Shown here: one piece after another, positions 1 to 7,404 of the stretch | Position numbering within the stretch: position 1 is the first letter of the stretch | Layout: each line of letters begins with the position of its first letter | Assembly (NCBI GenBank): GCA_019359155.1 | Contig: JAHHHV010000066.1 | Location: 111,061-175,060, forward strand | Source: Pegethrix bostrychoides GSE-TBD4-15B | GTDB taxonomy: Bacteria > Cyanobacteriota > Cyanobacteriia > Elainellales > Elainellaceae | Reading direction: 5' to 3' | DNA length: 64,000 nt | The notes under the pieces: model-generated | Told to the model about the DNA's origin: nothing | Databases searched by the model: none | The model's input: only the letters and a program-made list of their open reading frames with translations | Position numbers and translations under genes: made by a program

Positions 1-651
1 AGGACTATAGGGCGATTGGGTCGGGTCATCCACCGCTTGCTGCATCTGCTGATTAGCACGATCAAAAAAGTTGGTTTTAACAGGCCCCGGCTCAATCACG
101 CTCACCGCAATATTAAACGGCTCTAGCTCCATCCGCAGCGCATCGCTCAACCCTTCTAGCGCAAACTTTGAGGTGCTGTAGAGTCCGCCTAGTGGAAAGG
201 CCACTCGCCCGCCAATCGAGCTGACGTTCACAATTCGGCCACCGCCCTGCTGCCGCATGACTGGAATCACAGCCTGAATTAGCGTAATTACGCCCAGCAA
301 GTTCACCTCAAACTGCTGTCGCACTAGCTCAGTTGAGACCGACTCAATCGGCCCCATTTGGCCGTAGCCCGCATTGTTCACCAGCGCATCAATTCGGCCA
401 AACTGGTCGAGCGTCTTTTGAGCCAGCGCCTTCACCTGATCGGTCTGAGCCATGTCGGTAGGGACGACACAAACTTCAGCCCCAGCTTGGCGACAAGTCT
501 CGGCCACAGCGTTTAAGCTATCCAGACTCCGAGCGGCCAGTATTAGCCGGATGCCTGGGTATTTGTGAGCAAGCAGCTCTGGCAAAGCTGCACCAATTCC
601 GGCTGAAGCACCCGTAATCAAAATCACCTGCTGATTCATTGGCTGGTTCAT
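1..651 (-). CDS. SDR-family oxidoreductase (3' end cut by window edge)
   Basis: Short-chain dehydrogenase/reductase with a Rossmann fold; the substrate cannot be told. The first 217 residues are visible and read without interruption to the window edge, so the C-terminus is missing. The cofactor glycine motif TGASAGIG lies near residue 13, the structural NNAG motif follows (ALVNNAGYG), and the active site is complete: the Ser in NVSSIGG and the YSTSK (YxxxK) pair. Two in-frame ATGs exist (651 and 639); the first is used here but the second is equally possible. Classical SDRs are about 250-270 residues, so some 40-50 residues lie outside. Family assignment is firm; the reaction is unknown. Confidence 0.88.
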   Translation of the reverse strand, partial: MNQPMNQQVILITGASAGIGAALPELLAHKYPGIRLILAARSLDSLNAVAETCRQAGAEVCVVPTDMAQTDQVKALAQKTLDQFGRIDALVNNAGYGQMGPIESVSTELVRQQFEVNLLGVITLIQAVIPVMRQQGGGRIVNVSSIGGRVAFPLGGLYSTSKFALEGLSDALRMELEPFNIAVSVIEPGPVKTNFFDRANQQMQQAVDDPTQSPYSP

Positions 652-784
652 CGAAATAACCCTGCGGTGATTATTCTCTCAGCCTAGCAGGTTGCCTCTG
701 GTAAAACTATCTTTCTCCAGTTAGGCTCTAGTCAGATCTAGACATAGTTAAACTCTATCATTGGAGAGACTTGTAATGATTTAG

Positions 785-1417
785 CTACTTCTGAGCATAT
801 GCCTGCGTGATTTTTAAGTGGTTGGGCTGAGCTGCAACCCGCGCCAGCCAAGCCAGAACTGCCGGAAAGCGCGTCAAATCAAATCCGCCTTCATCAGCAA
901 CATGCGTGTAGGCATAGAGCGCAATATCGGCAATGCTGTATTGGTTGCCCACCAGAAATGGATGCTCGCTCAGCTGCTGCTCCAGCACAGCCAAAGCCGC
1001 ATAGCCCGGATCGCGCTTCTGCTCAATGATTGCTTGGTATTGCTCAGGTTGATCTCTGGCTTTGTAGTGCAACAAAAACCGCGAAGTGGCAATGTAGGGT
1101 TCGTGGCTGTACTGCTCAAAAAATAGCCACTGCATTACGTAGGCACGCTCTAGTCGATCTTGCGGCAGGTAGGTGGTGCCTTCGCTCAGATAGATTAAGA
1201 TCGCGTTCGACTCAGATAAGTACAGCCCTGGCTCTAGCTCCAGCACTGGAATCCGCCCGTTGGGGTTAATTGCCAAAAAATCAGGCCTGCGCGTTTCCTG
1301 TTGCAGAATATCTTTCTCAATATATTCATAGGAAATTCCGAGCTGTGTGAGCAGCAGCCTAACTTTGTAACCATTTCCTGAAGGACGAAAATCATAGAGT
1401 TTGTACATTGCAGCCAT
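785..1417 (-). CDS. glutathione S-transferase family protein
   Basis: Cytosolic GST-type protein of 210 residues, the usual family length. The N-terminal thioredoxin-like domain is recognisable by MYKLYDF at the start, NPNGRIPVLEL with the conserved cis-Pro near residue 57, and the LSESNAILIYL glutathione-binding Ser segment. The all-helical C-terminal domain follows from about residue 90 and contains SIADIALYAYTH, the N-capping box/hydrophobic staple typical of GSTs. It is expected to conjugate or reduce electrophiles with glutathione in the cytosol. The start at 1417 (MAAMYK) competes with an ATG at 1408, which would give the more usual short N-terminus. It lies alone between two genes on the same strand with no obvious operon partner. 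Confidence 0.9.
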   Translation of the reverse strand: MAAMYKLYDFRPSGNGYKVRLLLTQLGISYEYIEKDILQQETRRPDFLAINPNGRIPVLELEPGLYLSESNAILIYLSEGTTYLPQDRLERAYVMQWLFFEQYSHEPYIATSRFLLHYKARDQPEQYQAIIEQKRDPGYAALAVLEQQLSEHPFLVGNQYSIADIALYAYTHVADEGGFDLTRFPAVLAWLARVAAQPNHLKITQAYAQK

Positions 1418-1468
1418 AGTTTAAACTTCAACGCAAGCATGATAGCTGAAAATAGCTGAGCTGAGGCA

Positions 1469-2249
1469 TTACCAGTCTGTAACTCGCTCAAATTCTGCCT
1501 TGTAGCATTGCAGAGTTGCTTGGTCATAGCAGACAAATCGAATGGTACCGATTGCAGTATGGTTGAGCAAAAATTGGCTGACAGTTTCAAAGGCAATGCG
1601 AGCAGCACGATTGCTAGGAAACCCTCGTCCGCCCGTGCCCAGTGCCGGAAATGCGATTGAGTGAAGCCCCTTTGCTGCCGACAACTCCAGGCAGCTTCGG
1701 TAGCACTGAGCGAGCAACGCCTCTTCCCCCTGCTTGCCCATCAGTCCAGGTTGGGCAGACCGTATGGATCACCCAAGCAGCAGGCAAGTTAAATCCAGGC
1801 GTGATTTTCGCTTCTCCCACGGCAACTCCATTCAGCAGACGGTAGGCGACCAACAGCTCAGATCCTGCGGCGCGGTGAATTGACCCGGACACTGCACCGT
1901 AGCTAGATAGCTCAGAATTTGTGGAGTTCACAATTGCCTCTGTGTCCTGCTGGCTAATTTCCCCTAGCTGCGGCCCGCGCCCAAAGGCATAAAACAAACT
2001 GGTGTGACCACTGCTGCGCTTGCTGCTGCGCGTATAGGACTGAATCGAGGACTTTTTACGGTAGCTGGCAAATTTGCGAGCCTTTAGCTCTAGATCCAAA
2101 TCTTCTAAAGCTGCGGCTTCTGGAGCCGACATCGCTAAGTTGCAATCCAGCATCTGCTGCCGGGTTTCTTGGAGAACATCGCTGGCCATTGCATAGTCAC
2201 CGTGATCTACCAGACGCACAGCCTCTTTTTTAGCACGCGCCGTCATCAT
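1469..2249 (-). pseudogene. macro-domain protein, interrupted by a frameshift
   Basis: A macro (ADP-ribose-binding) domain is split over two reading frames. The upstream frame carries the first half: AIVNSTNSEL, GAVSGSIHRAAG, GEAKITPGFNLPAAWVIHT. The second half (GLHSIAFPALGTGGRGFP, then AARIAFETVSQFLL) continues in the next frame from about 1741 down to 1469. Removing one G from the GGG run (CCC on the plus strand at 1737-1739) restores TWTDGKQGEEALL and a continuous protein of about 260 residues. The 80 residues before the macro domain (AVRLVDHGDYAMASDVLQET, ending in a Ser/Arg-rich SYTRSSKRSS) resemble the tail of cyanobacterial vWA-domain proteins, but no vWA domain precedes it: an in-frame stop lies at 2298. 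TTG at 2252 or ATG at 2249 would start it. It could be a real frameshift, a sequencing error in a homopolymer, or recoding. Confidence 0.75.
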
Positions 2250-2400
2250 CAAGGCAAAACAGAGTAATGCAAAAATAGAGTCAGCCCGGTCGAAAACCTA
2301 CAGCCAAAAAGCGGCTAAGCCTGCCAGTTTTGCACAGAAATGATACATTTGAACCAGATTAGGCAATTAGCCCACCGAAACAAGCGATCTCAAATCAGCC

Positions 2401-2637
2401 ATGGCGACTACAAAAATTAGAAAGACTCCCGGCATCCAGAATGGCGCTGCCTGCATTGGTCGGACACAAATCCCGGTCTGGGAACTGATTGCGCTCTCTT
2501 TACAGGGCTGCTCAGACAGCGTTTTGCTCAGCGACTATCCGCAGCTAACCCGCGATGATCTGAAAGCTGCCCGCAATTATTACGCGCAAAACCCCGACGA
2601 AATCGATGCCGTGATTGCTGCCGAGCAGCCCGGATAA
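2401..2637 (+). CDS. DUF433 family protein (VapB45-like antitoxin)
   Basis: A 78-residue protein of the DUF433 family, a small winged-helix-like fold often acting as antitoxin to PIN-like DUF5615 toxins. The family signature is visible: TPGIQNGAACIGRTQIPVWELI corresponds to the usual 'PGI.gG.pciRGTRIpVw.l' core (shown here in overlapping parts), followed by LLSDYPQLTRDDLKAARNYY, the 'yP.Lt.edi.aAl.Yy' helix. The C-terminal DEIDAVI is also typical. No DUF5615 toxin gene follows: the next gene is on the other strand. It may therefore be an orphan antitoxin or an independent DNA-binding protein. There is no strong ribosome binding site before the ATG. Confidence 0.8.
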   Translation: MATTKIRKTPGIQNGAACIGRTQIPVWELIALSLQGCSDSVLLSDYPQLTRDDLKAARNYYAQNPDEIDAVIAAEQPG

Positions 2638-2647
2638 GCGCTAGCTC

Positions 2648-2923
2648 CTAGCCTGAATGTGATTCTGGATCTAGCGATTCGGCTGTAGCGCTGGTCGAAA
2701 CATGCCCTGAGAGCCAGACTGTCATCGTACTGGCAGCTGCCGCCGTCACAATGGCAATGGCGATGATCGCCTCGCTGCTCGCTTCAGTCGAGAAGAGCAA
2801 ATCCGCAGCCAACATGCCCGTTGAGCAGCCCCAGATCGTCGCCGTTGCGGCGACGCAGCCTTGCGGTCGGGGAGTCAGATTCTGGGTTGGACTCTGGGGT
2901 GATCGGGATAGATCGTCAGGCAT
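2648..2923 (-). CDS. small hypothetical membrane protein
   Basis: Unrecognised 91-residue ORF on the strand opposite its neighbours, ending 10 bases after the DUF433 gene. A polar, Pro/Ser-rich N-terminus (about 25 residues) is followed by two apolar stretches, roughly residues 24-45 (ATATIWGCSTGMLAADLLF) and 50-71 (SEAIIAIAIVTAAAASTMTV), which could form a helical hairpin in the membrane. The tail is polar and acidic. I know no family for it. It is listed because it fills an otherwise empty gap and has a sensible two-helix pattern, but a chance ORF cannot be excluded. Confidence 0.4.
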   Translation of the reverse strand: MPDDLSRSPQSPTQNLTPRPQGCVAATATIWGCSTGMLAADLLFSTEASSEAIIAIAIVTAAAASTMTVWLSGHVSTSATAESLDPESHSG

Positions 2924-2929
2924 AGGTTT

Positions 2930-2961
2930 CTGTAGAGAGCTGTAGAGAGGGCTGTAGAGAA
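2930..2961. repeat. short tandem repeat before mazG
   Basis: Three copies of CTGTAGAGAR: two directly adjacent (2930-2939 and 2940-2949) and a third two bases later (2952-2961). They lie at the 5' side of mazG, in the spacer to the small divergent ORF, and belong to the class of slippage-type duplications seen across this window. Confidence 0.8.
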
Positions 2962-3026
2962 AGCGTTACCGCAGGCATCAAACTGTAAAATTGGCGATAA
3001 TTCGAGTGCAGCTTCGCGAATTTACC

Positions 3027-3848
3027 ATGACTGACTTAGGCTCGCCCAATTCTACGGCATCGCTCGTAGCGCTTCAGCATTTAATCACGGTAGTGGCCAA
3101 ACTGCGCGACCCGAACAGCGGCTGCCCCTGGGATCTAGCCCAAACACCTAAAACGCTGATTCCTTACGTGATTGAAGAAGCCTACGAGGCCGCAGACGCG
3201 ATCCGGCAGGGTGAAGCTACCGCCATTGCTGACGAGCTAGGCGATCTGCTGCTACAAGTGGTGCTGCAAGCCCAGATTGCCAGCGAGTCGCAGCAGTTTG
3301 ATCTAGCCACAATTGCGGCGGGCATTGCGGCCAAGCTGATTCGTCGACATCCACATGTCTTTGGCGACGCGCAGGCCAAAACCGTCGAGCAGGTGCGGCA
3401 AAACTGGGAGGCCATCAAAGCCCAGGAAGAGCAGTCCAAAACCGATCTGCCGTTTTTATCCCCGCGCCTCGACCGCTATGCTCGCTCGCTGCCGCCCCTG
3501 ACTGCCGCGATGAAGATCTCCAAGCAGGCGGCTGAGGTAGGGTTTGAATGGGAGAGCGTGGCAGGCGTTTGGGAGAAGTTTCACGAGGAGCTCGGCGAAT
3601 TTGAGCAGGCGCTCGCTGCCGAGACTCAAGCCGAGCAGCAGGCTGAGTTAGGCGATCTGCTGTTTACAATTGTGAATCTGGCACGCTGGTATGGACTTGA
3701 CCCGGAGGCCGCCTTGCAGGGCACAAACCAGCGATTTGTGCAGCGGTTTGGGCATGTCGAGCAGGCAGCAGGACGCAGTCTCAGCGACTGTAGACCGGAG
3801 GAATTAGAGCAGTTCTGGCAGGCGGCAAAGCGGTCACAGCGGTCGTAG
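3027..3848 (+). CDS. mazG: MazG nucleoside triphosphate pyrophosphohydrolase
   Basis: All-alpha NTP pyrophosphatase that hydrolyses (d)NTPs to the monophosphate and PPi, a house-cleaning role in the cytosol. It has the tandem MazG arrangement. The first domain has the substrate segment CPWDLAQTPKTL, the metal-binding EEAYEAADAI and DELGDLLLQVVLQAQIA; the second domain has GFEWESVAGVWEKFHEELGE and AELGDLLFTIVNLARW. The length (273 residues from this start) fits E. coli MazG (263). An upstream in-frame ATG at 2991 would add 12 residues, but MTDLGSPN at 3027 fits the family better. Confidence 0.93.
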   Translation: MTDLGSPNSTASLVALQHLITVVAKLRDPNSGCPWDLAQTPKTLIPYVIEEAYEAADAIRQGEATAIADELGDLLLQVVLQAQIASESQQFDLATIAAGIAAKLIRRHPHVFGDAQAKTVEQVRQNWEAIKAQEEQSKTDLPFLSPRLDRYARSLPPLTAAMKISKQAAEVGFEWESVAGVWEKFHEELGEFEQALAAETQAEQQAELGDLLFTIVNLARWYGLDPEAALQGTNQRFVQRFGHVEQAAGRSLSDCRPEELEQFWQAAKRSQRS

Positions 3849-3898
3849 TCGCGAGGGTGATGCGAGGTTTGCGGATTGAACTCAACTTGGTTGTATCG

Positions 3899-4699
3899 TC
3901 AAATCTCGTCTGGGTTGATTCCCAAGGCCTGCAATCGTTCTGCTAAGCGACGCGCTTTTGCCTCCGCGTTTTCTGCCCTTGTCTCTGCACCTGCTGCTCG
4001 TTCTGCTCCGGTGGGGATGACCTGCCCAGCTTGATCGCACCATCGCAGCCAGAGGTGGGGGATCTCTTCTTCAAATGAGCCTTCCCAGAGCGTCAAACCC
4101 AGCCCAACTGCGTTCAGCCAGACTGATTGGCTGACTGCGGTGATGCCGGAGGGCGGTGTGAGTTCGCGGTAGCCGTCGGGTGAAATTGACCAGACTCGCA
4201 GCAAGGCGTTATTCATTGCGTCTGAGCTTTGGATCTGCCGGAGGGGGTCAAACACGACGTAGTAGCGAATGCCGATTTGGGCATAGATCGCTTGCTTGGC
4301 AGCTGTCTTCCCTTTCTGGCGAGATTTTTGGCTCAGGATTAGCTCGTCGCCTTCTGTATTTGAGACAATTTCGATGCAGACTTCTGGAGCTTTGCCAAAT
4401 TCCCAGACGAAGTAAGAGCGATTGCGGCGCTGAGAAAAGTCTTCAGCCCGCTGCACTCCCAGGCTCAGCAGCATATCGGGCACAATTGGCTCACCTTTGA
4501 GCTTGTAGAACAGCCCGACATTGGCAGCTGCCAGGAAGGGGGTAGGTAGGGCTTGAGAACTGTAGAGCGGTTCGACCAACAGCCGCTGCTGGACTTCAGA
4601 TTGAAAATTGTCCACTGGGGTATCGTCTTCAATAACCAGATGGCTGATGTCAAGCTCATGAACAATTTCGTCGTTGAGAAGTTGCTGCGTCATAGCCAT
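3899..4699 (-). CDS. Uma2 family (DUF820) PD-(D/E)XK nuclease-fold protein, 1
   Basis: Member of the Uma2/DUF820 family, restriction-endonuclease-fold proteins greatly expanded in cyanobacteria and of unknown role. The core lies between residues about 65 and 160: VPDMLLSLG (catalytic Asp), PEVCIEIVSN (the E of the E-x-[EQK] strand), then a basic helix (SQKSRQKGKTAAKQAIYAQI) and IRYYVVFDP. This is the longer variant (266 residues), with a C-terminal coiled-coil tail rich in Ala/Glu/Arg (ETRAENAEAKARRLAERLQ) that is common in this subgroup. Nothing nearby suggests a partner. MAMTQQLL at the start allows either of two Met codons. Confidence 0.88.
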   Translation of the reverse strand: MAMTQQLLNDEIVHELDISHLVIEDDTPVDNFQSEVQQRLLVEPLYSSQALPTPFLAAANVGLFYKLKGEPIVPDMLLSLGVQRAEDFSQRRNRSYFVWEFGKAPEVCIEIVSNTEGDELILSQKSRQKGKTAAKQAIYAQIGIRYYVVFDPLRQIQSSDAMNNALLRVWSISPDGYRELTPPSGITAVSQSVWLNAVGLGLTLWEGSFEEEIPHLWLRWCDQAGQVIPTGAERAAGAETRAENAEAKARRLAERLQALGINPDEI

Positions 4700-4716
4700 T
4701 CGCCAAGCTGAGTGTT

Positions 4717-4803
4717 TTGCTGTACTGATTGCTGTACTGACTATGATATCAGGCGACTCTTTGGCGCTATTTGGCTGGCGCTATTTGGCTGGCGCTATTT
4801 AGG
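4717..4803. repeat. tandem repeats at methyltransferase 3' end
   Basis: Two adjacent slippage-type arrays. TTGCTGTACTGA occurs twice (4717-4740), and GGCGCTATTTGGCT occurs twice in full (4763-4776, 4777-4790) plus a partial third copy from 4791. The partial third copy contains the stop codon (4795-4797) of the methyltransferase gene, so the duplications have changed the 3' boundary of the gene without touching its body. Confidence 0.85.
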
Positions 4804-6177
4804 TTTTTGGGTCAGCAGCACGTAGAGATACTTTTCGAGGTTAATCAGTGTATTGCGGAGTTCTTGACTGGCGCGCTGCGGATTGGTCGGTTTGAGTGTG
4901 ATCGGGTCGCAGGCGTAGATTTTGAGGATACGCTTCAGCAGTGCCGGAAACTGCTGGGGGGCATCCCAGAGCGGCAGCAGGCCAGCCAAAACATAGGGGC
5001 TGAGCATAATTCGGACTTGATGGGGTGCGGCAGCGGTGAAATAGCGGCTCAGGTCAAACTGCTGCTGCTGCCGAATTGCGTCGGTAATCGCTGTTTTGAT
5101 CGCTGGCGTTTGGAGCTGTGGATGTAGCGTCACCCGCGCCGTCTCCCAGTCTGGGTCTGCCCAGCTAGCGGGTGTCTTCCAGGCGGGTGTCTGATGAGCC
5201 TGCCCGACCCAGAAATCTAGCAGGCGGTGGATGGGGGCGATCAGCTCAAATAGCTGGAGCTGTTCTTCAAGTGAGAGCTTGGGCAGGTTCTCTTGCCAAA
5301 AGGACGGCAGGTTTTGCGGGTTTTGAAACAGTCGGGCTAGCTCCCAGCTGCGTTGATTGGTCATGCAGATAAACTCTAGTTCTGCATCCCGCAAGGCCGC
5401 AAACAGATCGGGAATTGTGTAGCCCTGGTCGCCGTGAAACAGATAGTTCATCAGCACATAGTCCTGCGGATCTTCGACAGCCTGCTTGGCGCTCCAGGTT
5501 TGCTGCTTCAGCGGTACATCATCTGAGAGTTCGCGCATTGTTTCTAAAACAATCTCAATTTCCGGCTGCTGAGGATTGCCCTGCATCAGCCCCAGCGCGG
5601 TAAACAGCTCCTGTGCCCGGAAATAGTGATAGCGCTGATAGAGGCTGTGCAGGTTGCCGCGCAGAATGCCTTGAGGCTTCAGCTTGCTCCTGAGCATTTT
5701 CAATGCCTGTTCTAGGTCAGGCAGCAAATACAGCACCTCGTCGCAGTTGATGTAGTCAAACTGCCGATCGAGCTGATCGAGATCGAGCAGCGAAAGCACC
5801 TGAAACTGCGCTGCGGCAAATCCGTGAAACCGCAGCCGCTCTTGCGCGAGCTGGATGGATTTGGCCGAGAGATCAATCCCCAAGATCTCAGCACCTGGAT
5901 TGGCCGCAGCCAGGATCAGCGTTTTGTAGCCCGTGCCGCAGCCGACATCGAGAATCGCCAGATCCGGAGATTTAGCGACCTGCTGATTGCGTAAATAAAA
6001 CGGCGTGATGAAATTGTTGGCGTAGAGCAGATTGGCATCGCCCTGCGGCGACAGTTCGAGCGGCATGTTGGGATAAGGTGCACTCTCAAACTGCTGGCGA
6101 ATCTTTTCGAGGAGTTCAGCGTTCTGAATCGTCATAGCTGGGGCTGCTCTAGTGCTGCTCTTTACGTTGTAGTTCAA
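4795..6177 (-). CDS. class I SAM-dependent methyltransferase with C-terminal extension
   Basis: Rossmann-fold methyltransferase of 460 residues. The SAM-binding motif I is ILDVGCGTGYKTLILAA (about residues 73-89), with the acidic ribose-binding GIDLSAKS after it and INCDEVLYLLPDLEQAL as the motif II/III region. The last 220 residues (from about residue 235, MNYLFHGDQGYTIPDLF...) contain no catalytic motif I know. This layout, an N-terminal methyltransferase with a helical extension, is found in a cyanobacterial family of unknown substrate. ATG 6177 is used; an in-frame ATG at 6135 (MTIQNAELL) is a good alternative because the preceding 14 residues are low-complexity. Confidence 0.85.
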   Translation of the reverse strand: MNYNVKSSTRAAPAMTIQNAELLEKIRQQFESAPYPNMPLELSPQGDANLLYANNFITPFYLRNQQVAKSPDLAILDVGCGTGYKTLILAAANPGAEILGIDLSAKSIQLAQERLRFHGFAAAQFQVLSLLDLDQLDRQFDYINCDEVLYLLPDLEQALKMLRSKLKPQGILRGNLHSLYQRYHYFRAQELFTALGLMQGNPQQPEIEIVLETMRELSDDVPLKQQTWSAKQAVEDPQDYVLMNYLFHGDQGYTIPDLFAALRDAELEFICMTNQRSWELARLFQNPQNLPSFWQENLPKLSLEEQLQLFELIAPIHRLLDFWVGQAHQTPAWKTPASWADPDWETARVTLHPQLQTPAIKTAITDAIRQQQQFDLSRYFTAAAPHQVRIMLSPYVLAGLLPLWDAPQQFPALLKRILKIYACDPITLKPTNPQRASQELRNTLINLEKYLYVLLTQKPK

Positions 6178-6210
6178 GCTGTAGCAGGTTGCTCAGCCGA
6201 CTGGAAGGGG

Positions 6211-6663
6211 CTATTGGGGCAGTAAGAAGCCCGTGCCCGGTCGGCGGATGATGTAGCGGGCGGTGTCTTCGAGGGGCGTGCGGTAGAGGATCAGCGCGTT
6301 GCGGTTGGGCAGATTGTAGAAGCGATAGATCGCCTCGGCGCGGGCGAGCTGCTGGTCGCGGGGAATGCCAGCATTTTCTGGGAAATAGCCAGCGCGTTCG
6401 ACAATCCGGTAGCCGTCGAGAATTTGCGCCGCATCCCCATAGATAAAGTCGTAGTCGCCCTCGAAGTTAGGATCGGTTTCCAGATCGCTCAAAAATCCGG
6501 TCGAAAGCGTCATTTCAGATTGATCTTCCCAATCATCAAAGCGAGTCAGCGGCAAGATGCCCTGTCGGATTTCCGACTGAGCCTGAGAAGGCCAGCACAG
6601 AGCGCCCATCAACAGAGACAGAACCAGAACCAGCGGCTGAGTAAATTTCAAGGTGAATTTCAA
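6211..6663 (-). CDS. conserved hypothetical secreted protein
   Basis: A 150-residue protein with a classical signal peptide: MKFTLKFTQ, a hydrophobic core LVLVLSLLMGALCW, and an AQA-type cleavage region (PSQAQS) near residue 29. The mature part is acidic in its first half (DDWEDQSEMTLSTGF, DPNFEGDYDFIYGD) and ends in a basic stretch (TARYIIRRPGTGFLLPQ). I recognise no enzyme motif. It is expected in the periplasm or thylakoid lumen. It is preceded by pgsA on the same strand with about 83 bases between, so the two may be cotranscribed. Confidence 0.75.
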   Translation of the reverse strand: MKFTLKFTQPLVLVLSLLMGALCWPSQAQSEIRQGILPLTRFDDWEDQSEMTLSTGFLSDLETDPNFEGDYDFIYGDAAQILDGYRIVERAGYFPENAGIPRDQQLARAEAIYRFYNLPNRNALILYRTPLEDTARYIIRRPGTGFLLPQ

Positions 6664-6746
6664 GACAGAACTCCTTGCAGAGTGAAGAGCGGATCACCCG
6701 GATAGTAGCGAGCTTTGCGCCCGGATTTTGTGATCTATCTCCCAAC

Positions 6747-7259
6747 TTAAGCTGATTTTTCGGCAGGTCGCAAATAAATCGCGCCGGAAATCAGCGTCAG
6801 CGCCACCGAGATCCAAAAGGCAACCAGCGCCGGCAATCGCCAGTCTGCTCCCAGCGGCGCAATCAGCAGCGCAATTGCCGCAATCTGGCTGACGGTCTTC
6901 AGCTTGCCCCAGAGGTTTGCGCCGGAGATCGTAGTTTGATTTACCCGCCAGCCCGCAATCACCAGTTCGCGCCCCAGAATTAAAAATACGCCCCAGGCTG
7001 GAATCGCGCCCAGCTCAACCAGCACCAGCAGCGGAGCCAGCACCAGCAGCTTATCCACCAGCGGATCAAGAAATTTGCCCAGCTCGGTGACTTGGTTGAG
7101 CCGTCTGGCCAAATAGCCGTCCAGCCAGTCTGTGCCCGCCGCCACCAGAAATACCGCCAGCGCGATCCACTGCGCCCGCAGCGAAGGCTGATAGAGCAGC
7201 ACCAGCAGAATTGGCACGCCCAGCAGTCGCGAAACCGTGATCCAAGTCGGTAGGTTCAT
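6747..7259 (-). CDS. pgsA: CDP-diacylglycerol--glycerol-3-phosphate 3-phosphatidyltransferase
   Basis: Integral membrane enzyme that makes phosphatidylglycerol phosphate from CDP-diacylglycerol and glycerol 3-phosphate, the committed step to phosphatidylglycerol, the only phospholipid of cyanobacterial thylakoids. The CDP-alcohol phosphatidyltransferase signature is intact: DWLDGYLARR followed by GKFLDPLVDK (D-G-x2-A-R ... G-x3-D-x3-D) at about residues 44-70. Several apolar helices follow, and the length of 170 residues is normal. The start MNLPTWITVSRL is the standard N-terminus for the family. Confidence 0.95.
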   Translation of the reverse strand: MNLPTWITVSRLLGVPILLVLLYQPSLRAQWIALAVFLVAAGTDWLDGYLARRLNQVTELGKFLDPLVDKLLVLAPLLVLVELGAIPAWGVFLILGRELVIAGWRVNQTTISGANLWGKLKTVSQIAAIALLIAPLGADWRLPALVAFWISVALTLISGAIYLRPAEKSA

Positions 7260-7404
7260 AGTGAACGGGGGGTGAATGGGGGGAAGAATCGAGCTTTGCT
7301 TAGTTCTTTAGTTCTATCGAGATTCTGGCGAGATTCTGGCTGGCTTGTCACCCCACCCTGGAGAGGTTTAGCGCTCCAGCACGCATTCAGCGCTCATTCA
7401 ACAC

